DNA of 64,000 bases, from assembly GCF_017876795.1 (NCBI RefSeq), contig NZ_JAGIOR010000001.1, positions 3,002,501 through 3,066,500 on the forward strand. Reading direction: 5' to 3'. The notes under the pieces were generated by a model. The model was not told the DNA's origin. It made no database searches and saw only the letters and a list, made by a program, of their open reading frames with translations. The stretch is from Rhizobium leguminosarum. Lineage in GTDB: Bacteria > Pseudomonadota > Alphaproteobacteria > Rhizobiales > Rhizobiaceae. Positions 8,983 through 16,910 of the stretch are shown one piece after another (the first letter of the stretch is position 1; each line of letters starts with the position of its first letter). The position numbers and the translations under genes were made by a program.

Positions 8983-10815
8983 TCAGATGCTGGCCTGGAC
9001 GCTGTGCAGGCTGGCGTAGACGCCGCCTTGCGCCATCAAGTCATCATGGGTGCCCTGTTCGACGATGCCATCGGCCGTCAGCACCAGGATGCGGTCGGCA
9101 TGGCGGACGGTCGAGAGACGATGGGCGATGACCAGGGTGGTTCGGCCATTCGCCAAGCTCAGCAGCGCCTGCTGCACCGCCCGTTCGCTCTCGTTGTCGA
9201 GCGCGCTGGTCGCCTCGTCGAAGATCAGGATCTCCGGATTTTTGAGGAAGGCACGGGCGATGGTGATGCGCTGACGCTGGCCGCCCGAGAGCTTGACGCC
9301 GCGTTGGCCGATATCGGTGTCATAACCCTGGGGCAGGGCCATGATGAAATCGTGCGCATTGGCGGCGCGGGCGGCTGCTTCCAGCTCGGCATCGTGGGCA
9401 CCGGGCCTGCCATAGCGCAGGTTTTCCGCCACGGTGCCGGCAAAAAGATAGACATCCTGCTGCACCACGCCCACATGGCGCCGGAGCGAGGCCAGCGTCA
9501 CGTCGCGGATATCGGTGCCGTCGATGCGGATCGCCCCGGCCTCGACATCGTAGAAGCGTGGTATGAGCGCACAAAGCGTGCTCTTGCCGACCCCGGAAGG
9601 GCCGACCAGGGCGACGAACTCCCCGGGCGCTATGGTGAGCGACAGCCGCTCCAGCACGCGGGGGCCATCGGCCTCGTAGCCGAAGGCGACGTCGGAGAAA
9701 CTGATCTCGCCCCTTGGCGCCGGCATCGGATGGGCTGCCGGCCGATCGGTGATATCGGGGTCAATCTCCAGGATCTCCATGGCCCTGATGAAGCCGGTAT
9801 AGCCCTCCTGCCAGAGGCGCACGAAATTGGCCAGCCGCTGCACCGGATCGACCAGCACGGCAACGCAGAGCAGGAAGGTGAGCATATCCGGGACGGTCAG
9901 TTCCGCTGCCAGGATACGCAGGCCGCCGACGACGATCACCAATATGGTGACGAGCTGGGCGAAGGTTTCGGTGCCGACCGAAAACCACGCCTCGCTGCGG
10001 TAGCCGTCGGCGCGGCTTTGCAGGAAACGCCGGTTCTGCTCGGCGAAACGCTCCCGTTCCAGCGCCTCATTGGCGAAGGACTGGACGACACGGATGCCGG
10101 CCAGCGCATCCTCGACGCGCTCGTTGACGGCGGCGATCTGGTGCTTGCTGGCTTCGAGCGAGCGGTTCATACGCCGGTTGAAATAGAGCGCATAGACCAC
10201 CGCCACAGGGGTCAGCAGCAGGATGAGGCCTGCCAATGGCGGATCGATGTAGAACAGCACCAGCATGGCGCCGCCAAATTTCAGCAAGGCGATGGAAAGA
10301 TCCTCGGGGCCGTGGTGAAAGAGCTCGCCCAGCCACAGGGAGTCATTGGTGATGCGGCTCATCAGCTGGCCGGTGCGCTGGCGGTCGTAGAAGCTGAACG
10401 AGAGTTTCTGGCAGTGCTCGAAGAGTTCCTGCCGGACCGTCGCCTCGATGCGAGCGCCCATCACATGACCGCGATAATCGACGAAGAAGATCGCGGCGAT
10501 CTGGACCGCCAGAACGGCCAGCATGACGCCGCCCATGCCGAGGATTTGAGCGAAGGCCTGCGGGGAATCGGGCAGAGCCAGAAGGCGGCTGGTGACGACG
10601 TTGGCGCAGAGCGGCAGGGCGAGTGCCGTGCCGGCGACGAGGATGGCGCACAGCAAATCGGCCAGCAGCAAAGGTAGGTGCGGGCGATAGTAAGACAGGA
10701 ATTTTCGCATGCGCGACCAGCGTCGGCCGCGGTCGGCGGGATCGTTCAGGAAGAATTTCGGGAAGACGTTATGGCGTCGCGAGCTTTTCCTCGCGCGGGA
10801 GAAGCGAATGTTCAT
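8983..10815 (-). CDS. ABC exporter, fused permease and ATPase
   Basis: A 610-residue half-transporter of the MsbA/multidrug type. The N-terminal half is a six-helix transmembrane domain starting near residue 36 (MRKFLSYYRPHLPLLL). The C-terminal half is a nucleotide-binding domain with Walker A GPSGVGKST, Q-loop, signature LSGGQRQR and Walker B ILIFDEATSALD, followed by the switch His (IAHRLST). It would work as a homodimer in the inner membrane; the substrate cannot be read from sequence. The ATG at 10815 adds about 35 basic residues before the first helix; the ATG at 10710 would remove them. A tiny possible reading frame overlaps this 5' end. Confidence 0.9.
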   Translation of the reverse strand: MNIRFSRARKSSRRHNVFPKFFLNDPADRGRRWSRMRKFLSYYRPHLPLLLADLLCAILVAGTALALPLCANVVTSRLLALPDSPQAFAQILGMGGVMLAVLAVQIAAIFFVDYRGHVMGARIEATVRQELFEHCQKLSFSFYDRQRTGQLMSRITNDSLWLGELFHHGPEDLSIALLKFGGAMLVLFYIDPPLAGLILLLTPVAVVYALYFNRRMNRSLEASKHQIAAVNERVEDALAGIRVVQSFANEALERERFAEQNRRFLQSRADGYRSEAWFSVGTETFAQLVTILVIVVGGLRILAAELTVPDMLTFLLCVAVLVDPVQRLANFVRLWQEGYTGFIRAMEILEIDPDITDRPAAHPMPAPRGEISFSDVAFGYEADGPRVLERLSLTIAPGEFVALVGPSGVGKSTLCALIPRFYDVEAGAIRIDGTDIRDVTLASLRRHVGVVQQDVYLFAGTVAENLRYGRPGAHDAELEAAARAANAHDFIMALPQGYDTDIGQRGVKLSGGQRQRITIARAFLKNPEILIFDEATSALDNESERAVQQALLSLANGRTTLVIAHRLSTVRHADRILVLTADGIVEQGTHDDLMAQGGVYASLHSVQASI

Positions 10816-10873
10816 GAGGCAGAATGTCCTTGTGGGCCATGTTTCCTTTCGGTTTGGACAGGGTCGCTCTCAT
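10769..10873 (-). CDS. Possible 34-aa leader frame upstream of the ABC exporter
   Basis: A short frame (MRATLSKPKG start) has a GGGAG ribosome-binding motif eight bases ahead of its ATG at 10873 and ends 46 bases inside the ABC exporter gene if that starts at 10815. The overlap would allow translational coupling. There is no homology support, and it could equally be chance, particularly if the exporter starts at 10710. Confidence 0.25.
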   Translation of the reverse strand: MRATLSKPKGNMAHKDILPHEHSLLPREEKLATP

Positions 10874-11113
10874 GTCAGTCTCCCGGGAATTGAATGAAAT
10901 TGAACCTTGAGTATCGCCGACAACCGCGACCGATTCAATGCCGGAATGGGACGAGATGGGCGGGTGTTGTCGACAAGCAACAGCGATGACCACTGCAGCC
11001 GAGCATCGGCAAGGCTTGCGGCCTTCAAGATTTCTGATGATTTTGTTGAACGGAATGGATTTGACGGCAGGCGCGATCGGCGGCAATTTTCAGTCATAAA
11101 GGGGAGAGCGATC

Positions 11114-11512
11114 ATGACCGAACGGCATACAGGCGGCTGTCTTTGCGGCGCCGTGCGATTTTCAATTGCGGCGAAGCCCGGACCAGTTGTCGGCTGTCAT
11201 TGCTCGCAATGCCGCCGGCAGACGGGGTTTTACTATGCGGCCGTCAACGTGCCGCGGGCGGCTCTTTCGGTGGAAGACACGGAAGCGGTCCGCTGGTACC
11301 GGTCGAGCGAACAAGCGCAGCGCGGTTTCTGCTCGACTTGCGGTTCCGCGCTGTTCTGGCAGGGCGACCAATCGCTGGAGATTTCGGTTTTGGCCGGGTC
11401 CTTCGACGAGCCGAGCGGCCTGGCCTTCGGCCATCACATTTATTGCGCCGACAAGGGCGATTTCTACGAGATATCGGATGGCCTGCCGCAATTTGCGGTG
11501 AACCCCGGCTAA
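11114..11512 (+). CDS. GFA-fold (glutathione-dependent formaldehyde-activating-like) protein
   Basis: A 132-residue zinc protein of the GFA/CENP-V family. The metal-binding cysteines are in CLCGAVRF near the N-terminus, CHCSQCRRQTG around residue 35 and CSTCGSALFW around residue 78. Family members bind zinc through these motifs and a few react with glutathione adducts; most have unknown substrates. The long open frame extends upstream, but homology starts at the ATG at 11114, preceded by GGGGAGAG. The stop codon runs into a RIME-like element. Confidence 0.85.
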   Translation: MTERHTGGCLCGAVRFSIAAKPGPVVGCHCSQCRRQTGFYYAAVNVPRAALSVEDTEAVRWYRSSEQAQRGFCSTCGSALFWQGDQSLEISVLAGSFDEPSGLAFGHHIYCADKGDFYEISDGLPQFAVNPG

Positions 11513-11612
11513 AACGCGTCGCATCAAACATGATTCATGCGACGCGCTTTAGCCCTTCGTTCTTATGCATGTCGTTATCCCGGAACCGCTGCACACTTCC
11601 TGATGACATGTA
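11511..11612. repeat. RIME-like intergenic mosaic element, best-preserved copy
   Basis: Palindrome one is AAACGCGTCGCAT (11512-11524) with ATGCGACGCGCTTTA (11537-11551). Palindrome two is GCATGTC (11567-11573) with GACATG (11605-11610), enclosing GAACCGCTGCACACTTCC. The ~100-bp length and double-palindrome plan match RIME1. It starts at the stop codon of the GFA gene and ends at the stop codon of the DUF1003 gene, so it may act as a bidirectional transcript end. Confidence 0.75.
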
Positions 11613-12143
11613 TTAACCCTTGGCGGAAAGCTCGGCGGTGAGACGCGCTACGTCCTCGCGCAGCGCCGTCAATTCGGTCAGCACGCGCATATCGATCTTC
11701 TGGTGCAGGGAGAGTACTTCGAGCTCGGCCTTGAGATTGACTTCGTAATCCCTGGCGGCCTCGAAGCGGTCGCGCTCGGCCTGGCGGTTCTGCGACATCA
11801 TGATGATCGGCGCCTGGATGGCGGCGAGCATCGACAAGATCAGGTTCAGGAAGACGAAGGGATAGGGGTCGAAGGCGCCGCTCACCAGAATGATGGTGTT
11901 GACCACCGTCCAGGCGACGAGGAAAACGAAGAAGGCGATGATGAAGGACCAAGAGCCGCCGATGCGCGCGATGCCGTCGGCGACACGCTCGCCGAACGAG
12001 GCCTCGGCGGAAAGAGCGGCGTTGACATCGGTCGAGATGACCTTGCGCTCGTGCGCCTTCGCCAGCACGCGTTTTTCGATATCGCCGAGTTCGTCGGCCG
12101 GCTTGTCGAAATGATGGTGCATGAAGTTCGAAATATTAGACAT
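11613..12143 (-). CDS. DUF1003 inner-membrane protein
   Basis: A 176-residue protein with a cytoplasmic N-terminus (MSNISNFMHHHFDKPADELG), two transmembrane helices around residues 68-90 and 102-122 (FIIAFFVFLVAWTVVNTIIL and VFLNLILSMLAAIQAPIIMM), the conserved SQNRQAERDR motif that marks DUF1003, and a C-terminal helical segment likely to form a coiled coil. The function of the family is unknown. The frame is open upstream to 12470, but that part overlaps nadE; the ATG at 12143 follows an AGGT motif. Divergent from nadE. Confidence 0.85.
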   Translation of the reverse strand: MSNISNFMHHHFDKPADELGDIEKRVLAKAHERKVISTDVNAALSAEASFGERVADGIARIGGSWSFIIAFFVFLVAWTVVNTIILVSGAFDPYPFVFLNLILSMLAAIQAPIIMMSQNRQAERDRFEAARDYEVNLKAELEVLSLHQKIDMRVLTELTALREDVARLTAELSAKG

Positions 12144-12335
12144 GACCTGTTTCCGGTGCCTGTTATCGACGCTGTTGATTTGCGCGCCAGTATTCCGGTC
12201 CGCCGGCAAATTGCAATGTGTATCGGTGCCGCGCGCGGCCTTGTGCGACCCGTTCATAAAAAATTCGTCACCGGCAGGCATCGGTTTCGGTGCGGACATG
12301 TTGCGGTCGTAGAAGACGCAGGCTAAATAAATGAC

Positions 12336-14015
12336 ATGACACAGGAAAACGCTCTTTCTGATATCTTCCGCATTGCCATCGGTCAGCTCAACCCAACAGT
12401 CGGCGATGTCGCCGGAAATCTCGCCAAGGCACGCGAAGCGCGTGCCGATGCGGCTCGGGAAGGCGCGCATCTGCTCGTCCTGACCGAGCTTTTCATTTCC
12501 GGCTATCCGCCTGAGGATCTGGTGCTGAAGCCGGCCTTCATCCGCGCCTGCTGGAAAGCAGTCGAGAGCTTGGCTGCCGATACCGCCGATGGTGGGCCAG
12601 GTGTCGTCATCGGGTTTCCCAGGCAGGACGAGACGGGGCGCTACAATTCCGTCGCCGTGCTCGACGGCGGCAAGGTAATTGCGGTGCGCGACAAGATCGA
12701 TCTGCCAAACTATGGCGAATTCGACGAGAAGCGTGTCTTCGATCAGGGCTCGATGCCGGGTCCGGTGAATTTCCGCGGCGTGCGCATCGGCATTCCGATC
12801 TGCGAAGACATCTGGGGCGATCTTGGCGTCTGCGAGACGCTGGCCGAAAGCGGAGCCGAGATTCTACTGTCGCCGAACGGCTCGCCCTATTATCGCGGCA
12901 AGGTCGATATCCGCCATCAGGTGGTGTTGAAGCAGGTGATCGAAACCGGCCTGCCGCTGGTCTATGCCGCACAGCTCGGCGGCCAGGATGAACTGGTCTT
13001 CGACGGCGCAAGCTTCGCCTTCAATGCCGACAAATCGCTCGCCTTCCAGATGAGCCAGTTCGAGACGGCGCTGGCGGTGACGACGTGGAAGCGCGGCGGG
13101 TCCGGCTGGCACTGCGCCGAAGGACCGATGGCACATATTCCTGAAGGCGAGGAAGCCGATTACCGCGCCTGCCTGCTCGGCTTTCGCGACTACGTCAATA
13201 AGAACGGCTTCAAGACGGTGGTGCTCGGCCTTTCCGGCGGCATCGACTCGGCGATCTGCACGGCAATCGCCGTCGATGCGCTGGGCGAGGAGCGGGTGCG
13301 CACCGTCATGCTGCCCTACCGCTACACATCGGAAGACTCCTTGAAGGATGCGGCCGATTGCGCAAAGGCGCTCGGCTGCCGCTACGATATCGTGCCGATC
13401 GAGCAACCGGTGACGGGCTTCAGCAGCGCGCTGTCGGATCTCTTCGCGGGAACGAACAGTGGTATCACCGAGGAAAACCTGCAGAGCCGGGCGCGCGGCG
13501 TCATCCTGATGGCGATCTCCAACAAGTTCGGCTCAATGGTGGTGACGACTGGTAATAAGTCGGAAATGTCGGTCGGCTACGCCACGCTCTACGGCGACAT
13601 GAACGGCGGCTTCAATCCGATCAAGGACCTCTACAAGATGCAGGTCTATGCCCTGGCCCGCTGGCGCAACGAGAATGTGCCGCCGGGTGCGCTGGGCCCG
13701 TCAGGCGAGGTGATCCCGAAAAATATCATCGACAAGGCGCCCTCGGCCGAACTGCGTCCCGACCAGAAGGACCAGGATTCGCTGCCGCCTTATCCGGCCC
13801 TCGACGATATTCTCGAATGCCTGGTGGAGAAGGAGATGGCGGTCGAGGAGATCGTCGCGCGCGGCCATGACGTGGCGACCGTGCATCGCATCGAGCACCT
13901 GCTCTATCTCGCCGAATACAAGCGCCGGCAATCGGCGCCGGGCGTGAAGATCACCAAGAAGAATTTCGGGCGTGACCGGCGTTATCCCATCACCAACCGG
14001 TTCCGGGATCGCTGA
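12336..14015 (+). CDS. nadE: Glutamine-dependent NAD+ synthetase
   Basis: The last step of NAD synthesis: amidation of nicotinate adenine dinucleotide using glutamine. The 559-residue protein has an N-terminal nitrilase-type glutaminase domain with the Glu-Lys-Cys triad (in LTELFISG, RDKIDLPNY and PICEDIW). Its C-terminal synthetase domain has the ATP pyrophosphatase loop LGLSGGIDSAICTA near residue 295. The length is that of the fused two-domain type. The TolB-like gene begins 25 bp downstream on the same strand. Confidence 0.96.
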   Translation: MTQENALSDIFRIAIGQLNPTVGDVAGNLAKAREARADAAREGAHLLVLTELFISGYPPEDLVLKPAFIRACWKAVESLAADTADGGPGVVIGFPRQDETGRYNSVAVLDGGKVIAVRDKIDLPNYGEFDEKRVFDQGSMPGPVNFRGVRIGIPICEDIWGDLGVCETLAESGAEILLSPNGSPYYRGKVDIRHQVVLKQVIETGLPLVYAAQLGGQDELVFDGASFAFNADKSLAFQMSQFETALAVTTWKRGGSGWHCAEGPMAHIPEGEEADYRACLLGFRDYVNKNGFKTVVLGLSGGIDSAICTAIAVDALGEERVRTVMLPYRYTSEDSLKDAADCAKALGCRYDIVPIEQPVTGFSSALSDLFAGTNSGITEENLQSRARGVILMAISNKFGSMVVTTGNKSEMSVGYATLYGDMNGGFNPIKDLYKMQVYALARWRNENVPPGALGPSGEVIPKNIIDKAPSAELRPDQKDQDSLPPYPALDDILECLVEKEMAVEEIVARGHDVATVHRIEHLLYLAEYKRRQSAPGVKITKKNFGRDRRYPITNRFRDR

Positions 14016-14040
14016 AGCCACCAAGATATCAGGAGGAAAC

Positions 14041-14868
14041 ATGCGCAGCTCGGTCGAGATCTACAACGTCAGGACGGGCAGGGCTCGCGAAGTCTGGCAG
14101 ACGGACAAGCTGGTTGAGGCGCCGAACTTTGCGCCCGATGGTTCCTACCTGCTGCTGAATGGCGAGGGGCTGCTTTACCGGCTGCCGCTTGATGGCGGCG
14201 AAGTCGCCAGGCTCGATACCGGCTTTGCCGTCAACTGCAACAATGATCACGGCATTTCGCCCGATGGCACTGAGATCGTCATCTCCGACAAGACCGAATT
14301 CGGCAAGTCGACGATCTATGTCCTGCCGATCGAGGGCGGCGTGCCGCGGCTCGTCACCCGGAACGCGCCGTCCTACTGGCACGGCTGGTCGCCTGATGGC
14401 CGCGAACTCGCCTATTGCGGCATCCGCGACGACTTCTTCGACATTTATACGATCTCGGTCGACGGCGGCGCCGAGACGCGACTGACGCATGGCGAGGGCC
14501 GCAATGACGGACCGGATTATTCCGCCGACGGGCAATGGATCTACTTCAACTCCAGCCGCACCGGGCTGATGCAGATCTGGCGCATCCACCCCGACGGCAC
14601 CGGGCTGGAGCAGGTGACCTCGGACAATCAGGGCAACTGGTTCGCCCATCCGTCGCCTAGGAATGACAAGGTGTTGATCCTGTCCTACGACCCCTCGGTA
14701 TTCGATCACCCACGGGATCTCGACGTGCGGCTGCGGTTGATGGACATGGATGGCGGCAATCTGAAGACGCTGTTCGAGCTCTTCGGCGGGCAGGGCACGA
14801 TCAACGTGCCCTGCTGGTCTCCTGATGGCGAAGAGTTCGCCTATGTGCGTTATTTTCCGGAAGCTTAA
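14041..14868 (+). CDS. TolB-like beta-propeller (PD40 repeat) protein
   Basis: The 275-residue protein consists of repeated PD40/WD40-like blades, seen as recurring FAPDGSYLL, ISPDGTEIV, WSPDGRELAY, YSADGQWIYF and WSPDGEEFAYV motifs about 45 residues apart. There is no signal peptide, unlike periplasmic TolB, so it probably acts in the cytoplasm. The ATG at 14041 has a near-perfect AGGAGG ribosome-binding site. It follows nadE and overlaps the stop of the convergent class I DAHP synthase gene by 4 bp. Substrate or partner unknown. Confidence 0.85.
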   Translation: MRSSVEIYNVRTGRAREVWQTDKLVEAPNFAPDGSYLLLNGEGLLYRLPLDGGEVARLDTGFAVNCNNDHGISPDGTEIVISDKTEFGKSTIYVLPIEGGVPRLVTRNAPSYWHGWSPDGRELAYCGIRDDFFDIYTISVDGGAETRLTHGEGRNDGPDYSADGQWIYFNSSRTGLMQIWRIHPDGTGLEQVTSDNQGNWFAHPSPRNDKVLILSYDPSVFDHPRDLDVRLRLMDMDGGNLKTLFELFGGQGTINVPCWSPDGEEFAYVRYFPEA

Positions 14869-15926
14869 ACGGCGGCCTTGCGCCGCGCGCGGGCGGATTG
14901 CGCCAGGTCTTCCAGCGTTGTCACCGACATATCCCAGTCGATGCAGCCATCGGTGATGGACTGGCCGTAAACCAGCGGCTTGCCGGGAACGAGATCCTGG
15001 CGGCCGGCGACGAGGTTGCTCTCGATCATCATGCCCTTGATGTGGCGGTTTCCGGCGGCGATCTGCGCGGCCACGGATCTGACGACGCGCGGCTGGTTCA
15101 TCGGATCCTTGCCGCTATTGGCATGGCTGGCGTCGATGAGGATGCGCGGGGTCAGGCCGAGCTTGACGGCCTCGGCCGTGACCGCTTCGACATCGGCCGC
15201 TTCGTAGTTCGGCTGTTTGCCGCCGCGCAGAATGATGTGGCAGTCCTCATTGCCCGTCGTCGAGGCGATGCCAGCCTGTCCGTCCTTGGTGACGGCCGGG
15301 AAGTGATGCGGCTGCGAGGCGGCAAGGATCGCGTCGAGCGCCACACGCGCGCCGCCGTCGGTGCCGTTCTTGAAACCGATCGGGCAGGAAAGGCCGGAGG
15401 CAAGCTGGCGGTGGATCTGGCTTTCGGTCGTGCGCGCGCCGATCGCGCCCCAGCTGACCAGGTCGGCAATGTATTGCGGCGTGATCGTGTCGAGGAATTC
15501 GACGCCGGCGGGAAGCCCTGTCGCATTGATATCGAGCAGCAGGCGTCTCGCGATCCTCAACCCTTCCTCAATGCGGTAGCTGCCGTCGAGATGCGGGTCG
15601 TTGATCAGGCCCTTCCAGCCGACGGTGGTTCGGGGTTTTTCGAAATAGACGCGCATGACGATCTCGAGATCGCCGGTGAAGCGCCGTCGCTGTTCCTCCA
15701 GCCGCGCGGCATATTCCCGGGCGGCAATGGGGTCGTGGATGGAGCAGGGGCCGATCACGACGATCAGGCGATCGTCGTCGCCATGAAGAATCTTATGGAT
15801 CGCATCACGATTGCTGGTCACGGTTGCCGTGACGGCGGCATTACGGTGGATTTCGGTGATGATATCGGCGGGTTTGGTCAGTGGGGTGATCTCGAGGATT
15901 CGCAGATCATCAATGGTATCAAACAC
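14865..15926 (-). CDS. 3-deoxy-7-phosphoheptulonate synthase, class I
   Basis: A 353-residue class I (AroFGH-type) DAHP synthase. Characteristic blocks are VVIGPCSIHDP (PEP-binding loop with metal-ligand Cys), RVYFEKPRTTVGWKG, the SQIHRQLASGLSCPIGFKNGT stretch and the ILIDASHANSGKD motif with a metal ligand. It starts at GTG 15926 with AGGAG seven bases upstream. The segment before it holds a leader peptide rich in aromatic residues and an intrinsic terminator on the same strand, so the enzyme is very probably controlled by transcription attenuation sensing charged aromatic tRNAs. It is a second isozyme beside the class II enzyme at 7537. Confidence 0.95.
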   Translation of the reverse strand: MFDTIDDLRILEITPLTKPADIITEIHRNAAVTATVTSNRDAIHKILHGDDDRLIVVIGPCSIHDPIAAREYAARLEEQRRRFTGDLEIVMRVYFEKPRTTVGWKGLINDPHLDGSYRIEEGLRIARRLLLDINATGLPAGVEFLDTITPQYIADLVSWGAIGARTTESQIHRQLASGLSCPIGFKNGTDGGARVALDAILAASQPHHFPAVTKDGQAGIASTTGNEDCHIILRGGKQPNYEAADVEAVTAEAVKLGLTPRILIDASHANSGKDPMNQPRVVRSVAAQIAAGNRHIKGMMIESNLVAGRQDLVPGKPLVYGQSITDGCIDWDMSVTTLEDLAQSARARRKAAV

Positions 15927-15959
15927 GGTAAGGCTCCTGTTTGGTCATACCGTGCGGAA

Positions 15960-15988
15960 CAAAAAAGCCGCCAGGTAGACTAGCGGCT
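15960..15988 (-). terminator. Attenuator terminator in the DAHP synthase leader
   Basis: On the minus strand AGCCGC (15988-15983), an 11-nt loop and GCGGCT (15971-15966) are followed at once by a T6 run, 34 bases before the GTG start codon. An upstream segment can pair with the left arm (see the attenuator entry). Confidence 0.85.
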
Positions 15989-16091
15989 GTTCGGGTTGTC
16001 GTTGCGTCGATTTCAGTTACGCATGGACCCGCGTCCGCTGGGAGCAGCGGTACCAATAAAATCGCGAGGCGTAGATCGAAGTGGTCGACAT
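15961..16091 (-). promoter_or_regulatory. Aromatic amino acid transcription attenuator
   Basis: The leader RNA has all the parts of a translation-coupled attenuator: (1) a leader peptide; (2) hairpin CCGCTG (16050-16045) with CAGCGG (16040-16035); (3) a competing antiterminator in which AGCGG and CGGGT (within 16039-16027) pair with CCGCT and ACCCG (within 15996-15982) around an internal loop; (4) the intrinsic terminator at 15988-15961, whose left arm is shared with the antiterminator. Stalling at the aromatic codons would free segment 2 to form the antiterminator and switch the DAHP synthase gene on. Confidence 0.82.
16017..16091 (-). CDS. Leader peptide with Tyr-Phe-Tyr-Trp-Tyr run (24 aa)
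   Basis: A 24-residue frame starts at ATG 16091 and stops at TAA 16019-16017. It contains IYASRFYWYR, that is three Tyr, one Phe and one Trp within residues 7-14: exactly the three end products of the pathway that the downstream enzyme opens. The aromatic cluster (codons 7-14) ends just before hairpin segment 1, the geometry needed for stalled ribosomes to affect folding. I saw no strong ribosome-binding site. It is a regulatory peptide and need have no function once made. Confidence 0.8.
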   Translation of the reverse strand: MSTTSIYASRFYWYRCSQRTRVHA

Positions 16092-16195
16092 CAGGCGTAT
16101 GTAGCGTCGCGGCCGTGCATTGTCACGCAGAATTTGCGGCGCAAAAAGCCGGGCGCTCAGCCGTGGCACACTTGCTCCTGCAGGAGGCCTAAACA

Positions 16196-16225
16196 ATCGC
16201 CCAACAGCGCATGCTGCTGGGCGAT
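16196..16225. repeat. Near-perfect inverted repeat between the DAHP leader and the sensor remnant
   Basis: ATCGCCCAACAGC (16196-16208) and GCTGCTGGGCGAT (16213-16225) pair with one mismatch around GCAT. It lacks a clean T-run on either side, so it may be a terminator for the upstream minus-strand remnant or a processing signal. Confidence 0.5.
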
Positions 16226-16268
16226 GTGTGTCTGGATTACGGTGACAAATTAAATGCAGATCCTGAGA

Positions 16269-16849
16269 TCATAGGGCGTCGACGTTCACGCCGACGGTGA
16301 TGGCGCCGATCGGCGTTCCCTTGTCGTCGGAAATCGTGACGCTTGCCTGCGACTGCAGTGCCTGGGTCGATTCATCCTTTTCGATATCATCGACGAAAAC
16401 AGCGTCCTTGCCGGCTCCGAAGGACTTTGGAACTTGCCCTCGTCACCCTGCCAGTAGTCGGACGTGGGATCGCTTTGACCGACATTCAGCCCCTTTGCAT
16501 CCATGACGAAGACCTCGGCAATCTTGCCGTTGGAAGCAGCCTTCTTTTCCTGAAGGTATTTTGACAGAGCATTGCCGAGCACGCCGTCGATCATCGAATG
16601 GTCTGAGCCATCGACCTCGGCGCGCCACTTTTTGTCGAGGGCGTCGATATCGCCCTGGCCCAAATTGGCGTTTGCGACGTTCTGCGCCTTGATAGCCTCG
16701 ATGACGACCGGATCGTTCAGCCAGGGTTTTACGTCACTTGTCACGTAGTCGGAGATCGGGGCGAGCTTCGCATCCTGCGCCATGGATACGCCCGTCGACA
16801 CGGCAATTGCGGTGCAGGCCAAAAGAAATGCGGAGACGACTTTCTTCAT
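16269..16849 (-). pseudogene. Periplasmic cache/PDC-sensor-like protein, frameshifted near the 3' end
   Basis: The gene starts MKKVVSAFLLACTAIAVSTG, a clear signal peptide ending at MAQ, followed by a small PDC/cache-like ligand-binding domain (about 190 residues in all). The frame is intact to KFQ near 16430. After the TTT run at 16426-16428 it changes frame: the other frame reads SFGAGKDAVFVDDIEKDEST and ends GAITVGVNVDAL at a stop at 16269-16271, the expected C-terminus. Adding one T (plus strand) restores one continuous frame. Without it the product has about 50 unrelated residues. It sits 61 bp downstream of a chemoreceptor gene and may have supplied that receptor with a ligand sensor. 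Real mutation and assembly error cannot be told apart here. Confidence 0.75.
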
Positions 16850-16910
16850 AACTGTTCCCTTCCTGATTATGGGATGCTGTGGAATAAAAGCGTATTGAAC
16901 GAAGGTGAGG

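Noticed and set aside
8944..10677. 577-codon plus-strand frame opposite the ABC exporter
   Set aside because: Antisense shadow of a clear ABC transporter; no domain, His/Asp/Gly-rich composition.
16196..16225. Inverted repeat considered as a second attenuator terminator
   Set aside because: It lies upstream of the leader peptide and lacks a T-run, so it belongs to the end of the neighbouring gene if anything.
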